A stretch of DNA of 64,000 nt from Psychrobacter glacincola. Lineage in GTDB: Bacteria > Pseudomonadota > Gammaproteobacteria > Pseudomonadales > Moraxellaceae. Under the pieces are notes generated by a model. The model worked only from the letters and a program-made list of their open reading frames with translations. It was not told the origin of the DNA and searched no databases. A program made the position numbers and the translations under genes. Positions 20,271-28,562 of this stretch are shown in pieces. The stretch is from positions 372,001 to 436,000 of the forward strand of contig LIQB01000001.1 of NCBI GenBank assembly GCA_001411745.2. Reading direction: 5' to 3'. Position 1 is the first letter of the stretch, and each line of letters opens with the position of its first letter.

Positions 20271-20903
20271 ATGACTGACCTCTTTGCCTCTACACCGACT
20301 GATAACCTATTGCCTTATGATGGTCAGGTCAATGACTTAGGGGTAGTTATCAATGATGCTAACGCCCTGTATAATAATTTACTAACCGAGCTACCTTGGC
20401 AGCCTGATATCGTGACGTTGTTTGGTAAAACGCATGTTACCACTCGCCAAATCGTCTGGATGGGTGACCACGATGTCAGTTATCATTACTCTGGACAGAC
20501 GCGTCGAGCCATTCCATGGACAAAGCAGATGTTGCACGTAAAACGACATATTGAGCAGCAGTTATCAAGCAGTGGCATCAACGTTGATTTTAATTCTTGC
20601 TTGCTTAATTACTATCCCTCTGGTGAGGATGGTATGGGCTATCATGCCGACGATGAAAAAGAGCTGGGCGCGCAGCCGATTATTGCTTCTTTATCGCTCG
20701 GTGCTAGGCGAAAATTTGTTTTTAAGCATAAAACTATTAGACAAAAGAATAAGCCCGTCAAAGTTGAGCTATATCTTGAGTCCGGTCAGCTTATCGTTAT
20801 GCATGGCGATACGCAGGATTTTTGGAAGCATACCATTACAAAAACTAAAACTGTCACATCAGGGCGCATCAGCCTCACGTTTCGAAAAGTGCTATCGCAT
20901 TAA
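20271..20903 (+). CDS. alkB: AlkB-like 2-oxoglutarate/Fe(II)-dependent dioxygenase
   Basis: An oxidative demethylase of the AlkB family, which repairs alkylated bases in DNA or RNA. The Fe-binding triad is visible as GYHADDE (His and Asp) and WKHTI (His); the 2-oxoglutarate-binding Arg residues are in RISLTFRK. LNYYPSGEDGMGYHADDE and SLSLGARRKFVFKH are diagnostic. From the ATG at 20271 it has 210 residues. By length and the N-terminal MTDLFASTP-like leader it resembles the ALKBH2/AlkB2-type group rather than E. coli AlkB, so the symbol is approximate. A MITE-like element begins 25 bases after the stop. Confidence 0.88.
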   Translation: MTDLFASTPTDNLLPYDGQVNDLGVVINDANALYNNLLTELPWQPDIVTLFGKTHVTTRQIVWMGDHDVSYHYSGQTRRAIPWTKQMLHVKRHIEQQLSSSGINVDFNSCLLNYYPSGEDGMGYHADDEKELGAQPIIASLSLGARRKFVFKHKTIRQKNKPVKVELYLESGQLIVMHGDTQDFWKHTITKTKTVTSGRISLTFRKVLSH

Positions 20904-20928
20904 ATTAATGTAACTTAATATAAGCTAG

Positions 20929-21096
20929 AGCGCGTCCTCGTTTTGAAAATGGTGATAAAAATGAGCTAAACGGTAGCCAAACAAGGAAAATAGCACCGTT
21001 AATATCGGAATATTAACAGTGCTATTTGATGCAGTCTAGAAAGATTTACCCATTTTTAGCCCACTTAGTCGCATGCCTTCAGATTGAAGACATGTC
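20929..21096. mobile_element. MITE-like element, copy A (full length)
   Basis: A 168-bp element flanked on both sides by CTAG (20925-20928 and 21097-21100). It starts AGCGCGTCCTCG and ends GACATGTC, and aligns along its length with the copies at 43359 and 48119, for example AAAATGGTGATAAAAATGAG, CAAACAAGGAAAATAGC and CCATTTTTAGCCCA. No reading frame fits. The right-hand CTAG supplies the TAG stop codon of the oxidoreductase gene at 21097. Confidence 0.8.
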
Positions 21097-22101
21097 CTAG
21101 CTCACTTTTAAAACAATCTTGCCAAAAGTAGCACCTTTTTGCAGCTCATGATGAGCCGCGACCACTTCGGACAAAGGATAGGTTTGCTGAATACGTAGCG
21201 TTAGCTTACCATCTGCAACGAGCTGTAAAACTCGCGCCATATCTTCACCACTACGCTGCGCCTTATAACCCGCTACCTTTAGCTGTTTCTGGCTACCCGC
21301 CTCTTTGAGTTTATCCACCCAAATCGTTGGTAACACATTGACGCGACCACCAGATTTGAGCACGCTAAGCGCCCGTACCCCTGCTTCATTACCGACCAAA
21401 TCCAGTAGCACATCTGCCTGTAACTCAGGGAATTCACCATCTTTGGTATAATCAATCCAACCTGTAAGCTGATTGGTATCTATTATTTCATCAAGCTTGG
21501 CATATTTTTCTGGTGAGCAAATGACGGTCACCTTGATATTGTTTTTAGCCACTTTATCCATGAGCAGCTGAATCAATAAGTGACCCACGCCGCCTGCTGG
21601 CGCATTTATCACCACATGCTCACCATCTTGAATATCTGCAAACTCTACAAACTGTATCGCCGTCTGTCCGATACAAGGCAGTGCACCTGCTTGCTCTAAC
21701 GTGACAGAATTCGGTACTTTTGCCAGCATGTCAGCATCGACTGCTACATACTCTGCATAACAGCCACCATGAAAAGTCAGGGCAGCGACCTGTGTACCGA
21801 TAGTAAACTGCTCACTACGACTATCGACCACAGTGCCTGACATATCAAAGCCCAAAATTGCAGGCTCATTTTTATCAAACTTGTCTTTTTGAATGGCATC
21901 AGCGCCCCAGCCTTTGCCTTGACGTGTTTTGTAATCGACAGGATTGATACCCGCGTAAGCAACTTTGACCAATACCTGATTGTCTGTCAACACAGGAATG
22001 GCCACACCCTCTTGATAGCTCATCACTTCAGGTTCGCCAAACTCACGTATGAGTACGGCATGTTGGGTCGTTGGTAGCGGGTTATGAGAAAGGGTAGACA
22101 T
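21097..22101 (-). CDS. Zinc-independent quinone oxidoreductase-like MDR enzyme
   Basis: A 334-residue NADPH-dependent oxidoreductase of the medium-chain dehydrogenase family. The N-terminal catalytic domain has the pattern AVLIREFGEPEVMSY...VKVAYAGINPVDYKTRQGKG; the nucleotide-binding domain has VVINAPAGGVGHLLIQLL, the GxGxxG-like motif, near residues 165-182. The structural-zinc cysteines are missing, as in the quinone reductase group. The C-terminus GATFGKIVLKVS is the normal family end. The stop codon coincides with the CTAG border of the MITE-like element, so the element inserted at or just past the end without harming the protein. Confidence 0.88.
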   Translation of the reverse strand: MSTLSHNPLPTTQHAVLIREFGEPEVMSYQEGVAIPVLTDNQVLVKVAYAGINPVDYKTRQGKGWGADAIQKDKFDKNEPAILGFDMSGTVVDSRSEQFTIGTQVAALTFHGGCYAEYVAVDADMLAKVPNSVTLEQAGALPCIGQTAIQFVEFADIQDGEHVVINAPAGGVGHLLIQLLMDKVAKNNIKVTVICSPEKYAKLDEIIDTNQLTGWIDYTKDGEFPELQADVLLDLVGNEAGVRALSVLKSGGRVNVLPTIWVDKLKEAGSQKQLKVAGYKAQRSGEDMARVLQLVADGKLTLRIQQTYPLSEVVAAHHELQKGATFGKIVLKVS

Positions 22102-22188
22102 CGTTATATATCCTTATAGGTATCTATTGCTTTATTTTTGCATTCAATTTTATTTTTAGTGAATAACTTGAGCTTATCTAATAATCAT

Positions 22189-22962
22189 TTATAAATGTGC
22201 CAATTCCGCACTGAGTGGCAGATGATCAGATAGTGTCGACCATGGTTTGCCCGTATGCACCCAAGCATTTTTCACTCTTAGATTACGCACATAAATACGA
22301 TCTAAGCTAAGCACAGGAAGCTTGGCTGGGAAAGTTGGCAGCAGCTTGCCATGACAATGCTTGAAAGCTTCGGTCATGCCCAAGCTAGTAGCCAACTTAT
22401 CACAAGACATTTTTTTCCAATCATTAAAATCTCCTGCCAAAATCAGTGGTTGATCAGGTGCAATCTCATTACGAACATAGTTGGCAATGGCTTCATATTG
22501 CTTGATGCGATCACGCTCAAACAAATTTAGGTGTGCACACAGTACAACCACTGGTACATCCCATCCAACTGGTTGTACTTCGCAGTGCAAGACACCACGC
22601 TGCTCAAGCTTATTAACGGTGATATTGACGTTATGCTTAGGATCCAATGGAAAACGGCTCAATACCGCATTGCCATGATGACCGTTTTCATACTCTGAAT
22701 TTTTACCATAGCTATTTTGCAGCTGTAAATACTCACCAAACCATTCATGTTGCGATTGGTCAGGGTATTCGTTGTACTGCATATTGCGCTTAAGATTCTG
22801 ACCTTGCACTTCTTGGAGACACAGTACATCGGAGCCAATAATATCGAGCGCTTGGGCGATACCTTGTATTTTAACTTGGCGATTCATCGGCGACATGCCT
22901 TTATGAATGTTATAGCTGGTTAGCACAAAAGAGGTTGTGGTAGTCATAGAATTAGTCATCAT
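22189..22962 (-). CDS. Endonuclease/exonuclease/phosphatase-family protein
   Basis: A metal-dependent phosphoesterase of 257 residues. The family motifs are in order: TSYNIHKGMSP, CLQEVQGQ with the metal-binding Glu, HGNAVLSRFP, CAHLNLFERDR, LAGDFNDWK with the catalytic Asp-Asn, LDRIYVR and the terminal LSDHLPLSAEL with Asp-His. Substrate (DNA, RNA or phospholipid) is not evident; related proteins are often listed as membrane or cardiolipin-synthase-associated hydrolases. The start ATGATG at 22962 overlaps the stop TAA of the upstream gene (ATGATGACTAA), so the two genes are translationally coupled. Confidence 0.87.
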   Translation of the reverse strand: MMTNSMTTTTSFVLTSYNIHKGMSPMNRQVKIQGIAQALDIIGSDVLCLQEVQGQNLKRNMQYNEYPDQSQHEWFGEYLQLQNSYGKNSEYENGHHGNAVLSRFPLDPKHNVNITVNKLEQRGVLHCEVQPVGWDVPVVVLCAHLNLFERDRIKQYEAIANYVRNEIAPDQPLILAGDFNDWKKMSCDKLATSLGMTEAFKHCHGKLLPTFPAKLPVLSLDRIYVRNLRVKNAWVHTGKPWSTLSDHLPLSAELAHL

Positions 22963-23704
22963 ACTTAAAATAAATGGAACATTGGTTATCTCGCCACACT
23001 GATTGCAAGTGACGCCTAAATACTGATTTTTGAGTAGCTGATAGCGCTGATTGCTGTAGTAATTTTTCATCAATCTTGTAGTCACCACCGTAATAACCAG
23101 TAGCATCAACTGGCTGGTCTGTCTTGGCGTTACAAATTGCAGAGTTACCACGTACAGCAAATTTTTGCTGCCCTTCGTACATGATTACTTTCATCTCATC
23201 ATAACTTACGTCACCACGACAACCGAGATAATAAGGCACACTCACTTCGACAACACCGTTATTATTAATATCAGTCACTACGGCGGTGTTTTTAGCGAAT
23301 TCTGCGATTACATCTAACCCATCGCAGGGTACATAATCATATATTTGCCATACTCGTAAAGCCTCTTGTTCATCTATAACATATAAATGCGTGAAGACCT
23401 CTCCTGCTGGCTCGCCGGGGCTATTGGTTGAATTGAAACGCTGTAATTGAACCAAATACTGTTCTCCTACTGTGCCAATCCAAGAACGAATAGCAACAAT
23501 ATCTTTGGTCTTTAGCCTCATTTTATTTTTTTTAGAGTCTATTTGATAATAGTTTTGAATAGAAGGCGGCAATTGACCCCATGATAGATGGCTCACAGAT
23601 ATATTATTCACATCTGTCTCTGCCATACTGAGACTGGAGCTAAAGGCTATCATTGCTGTGATGCTAAATAGCATGAGAGTATTTGGTATGTTATTTAGCA
23701 TCAT
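22952..23704 (-). CDS. Secreted protein resembling the M949_RS01915 group
   Basis: A 250-residue protein with an N-terminal signal (LMLFSITAMIAFSSSLSMA) followed by a soluble beta-rich domain. The region VTDINNNGVVEVSVPYYLGC, GDVSYDEMKVIMYEGQQKFA and VRGNSAIC reminds me of a group annotated as M949_RS01915-family surface polysaccharide-related proteins; this is from memory of the pattern. The DxNNNGxxEV part looks like a calcium-binding loop. Cys residues at CDGLDV, CRGD, AIC and NQC could form disulfides. Translationally coupled to the downstream nuclease-fold gene. Function unknown. Confidence 0.65.
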   Translation of the reverse strand: MMLNNIPNTLMLFSITAMIAFSSSLSMAETDVNNISVSHLSWGQLPPSIQNYYQIDSKKNKMRLKTKDIVAIRSWIGTVGEQYLVQLQRFNSTNSPGEPAGEVFTHLYVIDEQEALRVWQIYDYVPCDGLDVIAEFAKNTAVVTDINNNGVVEVSVPYYLGCRGDVSYDEMKVIMYEGQQKFAVRGNSAICNAKTDQPVDATGYYGGDYKIDEKLLQQSALSATQKSVFRRHLQSVWRDNQCSIYFKYDD

Positions 23705-23764
23705 TTAACAACCTACGGCAATCAAGTATAAGTTTTAGATAAAGGCTTAATATATCATCAATGT

Positions 23765-23798
23765 AAAAAGAGCATTGATTCTTATCGAACCAATGCTC
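23765..23798 (-). terminator. Terminator after the baeRF gene
   Basis: On the minus strand GAGCATTG pairs with CAATGCTC and is followed by TTTTT, about 70 bases past the stop of the baeRF gene. Confidence 0.8.
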
Positions 23799-23868
23799 CC
23801 ATACTATACCTATCTTCTATCAATGGCGAATTCGCAAAGGATTGTCATCAATAGGCACTATCTAGCAA

Positions 23869-24981
23869 CTAATAGCGTGTCACCAAAGCAATTGGTTGAT
23901 CTTCACCCATAATATCTTGTGGCATAAATACTGCTTCACCACCATTATGAATGACATGCTCAATGATTTCGCCAATGGCATCATCAGTAACGCCTTCTGA
24001 AGCCGCATCATCTGCAAGACTCAAAGTCTGTGCCTTTTCATCAATTTTAGCCGATTGTATATAACCACGACGGACATAAAGCGTCTCGCCTGCACCTTGG
24101 AAGGCACTGCGGTAGACTTCTTGTAGATCTGTTTGCAACATATTGGCACCGCGTGCTTTATCAATCTCACCCATGGCAGCTTGATGCAGTGATGTACGAT
24201 AGCCTTCCACCGCCTCTTGCACACTATTGATAATATGCTGAGCACTACCATCTTCTAGATTAGTCGCATTTGACACTGTGGCAATGATGTTGTCTGGACG
24301 ATCACAAACTTCTTTATAGTAGCCGATATTTTTAGCATCGCCAACGACAACCAAAGGCATTTTGTGCTCACCCCACAACTCTTGTACGCTTTTATCCACT
24401 TGGTTAAAAAACTCTTTTAGATAGCTGCTTTCATTATTAGATGAGCGATCTGAGCCACCGTCGCCTGTCGTATACAAACCATTGTTTTCAATAGGAAATG
24501 GAATATTATCCATATTTTTTTGCAGGTCATCGTCCTTATCAAACTCTCTCACCACACGATCATTAGACGCTTCAATCAAGCGGGCATTATCACGAGTGAG
24601 TACCAAGGTGTAATAATGCACCGCACTTGCCATATCACGCACCAAATCTCGAGTCGCAAAACGATGTGAAATCACCACACGCTCCGTGGTGTCAATCGGC
24701 ATACGGATGACTTGCACATCGTCGGTACTGGCAAAAATAGCCAAGGTATCAAGATTTAAGTTGTGATTTAGCTCTTTGGTTTTATCATGAATCTTATCGA
24801 GTATGGTAGTCGCTGTGCGCTTATCGTATTCGTTGGTTAAGCGTTCTTCAGCCACTTTTAATTGGTTCTTCAGGGCAATGGGATCTTGATCATTAGCAGG
24901 ATGCTCGCGATGAGTCTTAACAAAGATACTAACCGCAGGATTGGCTTTGGTTTCACGTAAACTTTTGAGAGTCGCTTTCAT
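23869..24981 (-). CDS. Bacterial eRF1-like (baeRF family) protein
   Basis: A 370-residue cytosolic protein with the three-part layout of bacterial release-factor-like proteins. The N-terminal part starts with LRETKANPAVSIFVKTHREHP; the central part has YYTLVLTRDNARLIEA and PLVVVGDAKNIGYYKEV; the C-terminal part ends with IEHVIHNGGEAVFMPQDIMG, the eRF1-domain-3-like segment. The eukaryotic/archaeal GGQ tripeptide is not visible, so it is unlikely to be a normal release factor. Such proteins have been proposed to act on stalled ribosomes; there is no direct evidence here. AAGGAG precedes the ATG. It has its own terminator. Confidence 0.75.
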   Translation of the reverse strand: MKATLKSLRETKANPAVSIFVKTHREHPANDQDPIALKNQLKVAEERLTNEYDKRTATTILDKIHDKTKELNHNLNLDTLAIFASTDDVQVIRMPIDTTERVVISHRFATRDLVRDMASAVHYYTLVLTRDNARLIEASNDRVVREFDKDDDLQKNMDNIPFPIENNGLYTTGDGGSDRSSNNESSYLKEFFNQVDKSVQELWGEHKMPLVVVGDAKNIGYYKEVCDRPDNIIATVSNATNLEDGSAQHIINSVQEAVEGYRTSLHQAAMGEIDKARGANMLQTDLQEVYRSAFQGAGETLYVRRGYIQSAKIDEKAQTLSLADDAASEGVTDDAIGEIIEHVIHNGGEAVFMPQDIMGEDQPIALVTRY

Positions 24982-25437
24982 TTATTGCTCCTTGTTTTAT
25001 TATCATTTACTTTTAACGTTGTAATTTTTGCTATGAGTCAACTAATTTAACAGTGTTTGCTATCAGTAATGCTTGAGCTTTCTATTCCATTGCCTTGATG
25101 CTAGCAGTCAAACCTCACTCGCTGTAGGGTTAATTTGCAAGCAAATGATAGCGCTTTGTAAGTAGAACACTCTGTATTGTTCTAAAAGACTGACTGATCC
25201 CCTTTAAACCCCTTGAATATCCACTATCTTCTCGATTCACTTTCTTTATAGTCAATGATTAGGTTGCATTTTCGTCAAACGAACCCATCTTTTATATAGC
25301 TTATCAATAAGACAGCAAAAAAGAAAAATAATAGAAAGCTAATGATGTTCTAAATGTCACGGCAAGCCAATCTCTTATATAAAGCGACGTTTACTCAATA
25401 ATAATTCATTCACTACGATCAGATATCGGATACTTTT
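24982..25437. other. Intergenic region between baeRF and prlC genes
   Basis: About 456 bases with divergent promoters presumed. A 14-bp palindrome, ATTTGC-AA-GCAAAT, lies at 25133-25146 and may be a regulator site. No coding frame or RNA gene is seen. Confidence 0.4.
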
Positions 25438-27633
25438 ATGAAAACCCTTCCTGCAGATTTACGCCTTGTCGATTTTGACAACGTTTCACCAAGTACCTTA
25501 CAAAGCCATGTCATCAGTGCCATTGATGCAGCCAATACATTTTTAGATGAGATGAGCGCAGATACTGATAACCATAACAGCGCTGCTAATATCAGTGCTG
25601 AGCAAGCGCTGGCTGATACTATGACTTTTGATCATATTAATCTGGCATTGGATCGCAGTTGGGGCATTTTATCGCACTTGAATAGCGTCATGAGCAATGA
25701 CGACATTCGTCATGTCCATCATGAACTACTACCCACATTATCTGCTTATGGCACACGAGTGGGACAGCATCAGCCGCTATTTAATCGTTATCAAACTATC
25801 GTCAATGACACAGCATTTTTTGCGGCGCTTGAGCCTGCACGAGCGCGGGCTATTGAGCTTGCGCTACGCAGTTTTGAGCTGTCAGGTGTCGCATTACCAA
25901 AAGATAAACAGGAAAAGTTTGCGGCTATTCAAAGTGAGCTTTCCACCTTATCAGCGACCTTTTCAGATAATGTACTGGATGCCACCCAAGCTTATGCCTT
26001 ACCGCTGCAGCAAGAGCAATTGGCAGGTCTAACAGAAAGTGGACTGGCGCTACTCGCAGATGCTGGCGAACAGTATAAAGCGCGCGCTCTTGCCAACGGT
26101 ACGCTCACACAAGTAGAAGTCGATACGTTGCCAAATCCTTACTACGTGGCAAGCTTAAACATCCCTGTTTATCTTGCCATCATGACCCATGCGGATGACC
26201 GCGAATTGCGCGAGACCCTATACCACGCTTATGTCACGCGTGCTTCTGAGTTTGATGCGCATACCAATGCCAAAGGTGAGTCGCTAAACAACGCCGATAT
26301 CATGAGTCAAATTCTGCAATTACGTGAGCAAAAAGCCAAGCTATTGGGTTTTGACAATTATGCAGAAGTCTCACTATCGACGAAAATGGCAGATAGTGTG
26401 GCAGAAGTAGAAACCTTTTTACGAAGTTTGGCCACGCAAGCAACTCCAGCGGCTAAGCAAGACTTGGCACAATTACAAAAGTATGCGCAGGATTATGGTA
26501 TTGAGGAGTTACAGGCGTGGGACAGTGCGTATGTCGCCGAAAAAGTCAAACAAAGCGAGTTCAGCTTATCGCAAGAAGAAATCCGCCCGTACTTTCCCTT
26601 ACCAAAAGTAATTAGCGGATTATTTGCCATCGTTGAGCGTCTGTACGGTATCAAAGTCCAAGAGCAAAGTGAATCCGTATCACGCTGGCACGACGATGTC
26701 AGCTTTTATCAGTTGTTTGATGCTGATGATAACTTGCTTGGTGGCTTTTACTTTGACTTATTTGCACGCAGTGGTAAACGCGGCGGCGCTTGGATGAGTG
26801 GTTTTCAGTCACGTTATACTTACAGTGAAAAAAATCATCAGCAGCTGCCCGTTTGCTTTATGGTGGGTAACTTTACCCCTGCCCTCGATGGCAAACCAAG
26901 CTTATTGACGCATGATGAAGTATTGACTCTATTCCATGAGTTTGGTCACGGCCTACATCATTTATTAACCCAAGTGACAGTCGGTGATGTCGCTGGTGTC
27001 AATGGCGTTGAGTGGGACGCAGTCGAGTTGCCCAGTCAATTTATGGAAAACTGGGCATGGGATGCCGAAGGTATAGCGCTGATTAGCAGTCATGTAGAAA
27101 CCAGCGCGCCCTTGCCTAAAGATAAACTTGCAGCGTTATTGGCGGTGAAGAATTTCCAAAGCGGCATGCAAACCCTACGTCAAATCGAATTCGCACTGTT
27201 TGACTTATTGATTCATGCGCATACGCCAGCGCTAGATTATGACGGTATATTAGCCACGCTAAATACCGTTCGAGACGACATTGCTATCATGCAGACACCT
27301 GACTACAACCGTTTTGCCAACGGCTTTAGTCATATCTTTGCAGGCGGCTATGCAGCAGGTTATTACTCGTATAAATGGGCAGAGTTGCTATCGGCAGATG
27401 CCTTTAGCAAGTTTGAAGAAGAAGGTATTTTTAACCCTGTCACTGGTAAAGCCTTCCGTGAGACTATCCTATCAGTCGGTGGTAGCTTCCCTGCCAAGAC
27501 CAACTTTGAAAACTTCCGTGGTCGTAGCGCCAGCATTGATGCGTTATTACGTCATAGCGGTTTTGATAACGCTAAAAATGACGATGCTGCCAATATTGAA
27601 AGCAATGCCCAAACGACGCACGAGGTTATCTAA
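25438..27633 (+). CDS. prlC: Oligopeptidase A (M3 family metallopeptidase)
   Basis: A cytosolic zinc peptidase of 731 residues that degrades peptides and signal-peptide fragments. The catalytic motif HEFGHGLHH is at 26937-26963, with the third zinc ligand Glu in the NGVEWDAVELPSQFMENW segment. Other family marks are GFDNYAEVSLSTKMAD, SGKRGGAWMSGF and FSHIFAGGYAAGYYSYKWAE. Length is near the usual 680, with a polar C-terminal extension ending in HEVI. Its stop codon is immediately followed by the start of the yheV-like gene, so the two are one operon. Confidence 0.96.
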   Translation: MKTLPADLRLVDFDNVSPSTLQSHVISAIDAANTFLDEMSADTDNHNSAANISAEQALADTMTFDHINLALDRSWGILSHLNSVMSNDDIRHVHHELLPTLSAYGTRVGQHQPLFNRYQTIVNDTAFFAALEPARARAIELALRSFELSGVALPKDKQEKFAAIQSELSTLSATFSDNVLDATQAYALPLQQEQLAGLTESGLALLADAGEQYKARALANGTLTQVEVDTLPNPYYVASLNIPVYLAIMTHADDRELRETLYHAYVTRASEFDAHTNAKGESLNNADIMSQILQLREQKAKLLGFDNYAEVSLSTKMADSVAEVETFLRSLATQATPAAKQDLAQLQKYAQDYGIEELQAWDSAYVAEKVKQSEFSLSQEEIRPYFPLPKVISGLFAIVERLYGIKVQEQSESVSRWHDDVSFYQLFDADDNLLGGFYFDLFARSGKRGGAWMSGFQSRYTYSEKNHQQLPVCFMVGNFTPALDGKPSLLTHDEVLTLFHEFGHGLHHLLTQVTVGDVAGVNGVEWDAVELPSQFMENWAWDAEGIALISSHVETSAPLPKDKLAALLAVKNFQSGMQTLRQIEFALFDLLIHAHTPALDYDGILATLNTVRDDIAIMQTPDYNRFANGFSHIFAGGYAAGYYSYKWAELLSADAFSKFEEEGIFNPVTGKAFRETILSVGGSFPAKTNFENFRGRSASIDALLRHSGFDNAKNDDAANIESNAQTTHEVI

Positions 27634-27891
27634 ATGCGCTATCAATCAACGCGACCAAAGCGGCAGTTTTTATCTGGTGTTCGCTGCCCTAAGTGTCAAG
27701 CGATGGATGCGGTGGTACAAATCAACGTCGTCACTCCAGAACCTGATGAGTATATTGAATGCACATTATGTGGACATAGCGAACATCGCCCTGACCCTGA
27801 TGCCATCAGTGCCAAAAACCATGCCGAAGATCAGCTTATACGTGATGCTATGGCTACTGGTACCAGCGGCACAGTAAAATTCAAACCTTAA
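27634..27891 (+). CDS. yheV: YheV-like putative zinc-ribbon protein
   Basis: A small cytosolic protein of 85 residues with a zinc ribbon formed by CPKC (residues 18-21) and CTLC (residues 43-46). The opening KRQFLSGVRCPKCQAMDAVV matches the YheV family pattern (RFIAGAKCPxCxxxD). Function of the family is unknown. The ATG follows the prlC stop codon without a gap, which implies coupling, an arrangement seen with prlC in pseudomonads. A strong terminator follows. Confidence 0.88.
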   Translation: MRYQSTRPKRQFLSGVRCPKCQAMDAVVQINVVTPEPDEYIECTLCGHSEHRPDPDAISAKNHAEDQLIRDAMATGTSGTVKFKP

Positions 27892-27920
27892 ATATTAAGC
27901 GTTAAGTCTTAATAGCTACC

Positions 27921-27953
27921 AGCCTATCTAGCAATAGATAGGCTTTTTATTTT
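27921..27953 (+). terminator. Terminator of prlC-yheV
   Basis: AGCCTATCTA and TAGATAGGCT pair perfectly around the GCAA tetraloop, followed by TTTTATTTT. Confidence 0.93.
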
Positions 27954-28004
27954 GAGTTTGCTATAGTATGGCTACTTATATTTCTAACATAAATCGACTA
28001 TAGT

Positions 28005-28529
28005 ATGAAAAGCCAAAAAATGCGTCCTCTGTCAACCAAATCACTGAAAAAAAAGCCCACTAAGTCACGCCAGAAATGGTGGTCAATTATTATATTAGCG
28101 GCATTACTGATTGGCTACTTGGTCTGGAAAAACAATTCGATAGACACTAATACTGCGCCTATCGAAAGTACACCATCGACGACCGAACAAGATAGCGCTA
28201 CTCAATTAGATGCTACGTCCTTAGGTAATAATGACAATAGTTTAAACAATAGTGACTTAACGTCAAATACTAATGAGACAACTACAGTTAATCAAATACC
28301 TAATGCTGATGCGATCTTAAATGCGGCTTTGCCAGAAACAGATAGTCTTGCTAAAGAAGAAATAGATCGCTTAGAAGACGAGCGTAAGCGCTTAGCCGAA
28401 CAAGAAAAACTGGCTGCTGAACAACTGACGATGAACAAGCAATTAACTGATATGAAAGCAGAGCAAATCACCCTACTTGAACAACAAATAGCGCAATTAG
28501 AAGCCGAGACAAACGGCGACAAACAGTAG
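28005..28529 (+). CDS. Membrane-anchored coiled-coil protein, unknown function
   Basis: A 174-residue protein I do not recognise. A basic N-terminus (about 25 residues) precedes one membrane helix at about 26-41 (WSIIILAALLIGYLVW). A Thr/Asn/Ser-rich linker follows, and residues about 115-170 form a strong heptad coiled coil rich in Glu, Gln, Leu and Lys. This gives a type II membrane protein with a periplasmic helical rod. The next gene begins 33 bases downstream and may be cotranscribed. Low-complexity parts prevent any functional inference. Confidence 0.7.
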   Translation: MKSQKMRPLSTKSLKKKPTKSRQKWWSIIILAALLIGYLVWKNNSIDTNTAPIESTPSTTEQDSATQLDATSLGNNDNSLNNSDLTSNTNETTTVNQIPNADAILNAALPETDSLAKEEIDRLEDERKRLAEQEKLAAEQLTMNKQLTDMKAEQITLLEQQIAQLEAETNGDKQ

Positions 28530-28562
28530 CTCATTATTTAGACTTTTATCAAGGGGCTGACA

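Noticed and set aside
21085..21110. Truncation of the oxidoreductase by the MITE-like element
   Set aside because: The protein ends at the normal family C-terminus, so the element did not cut it short.
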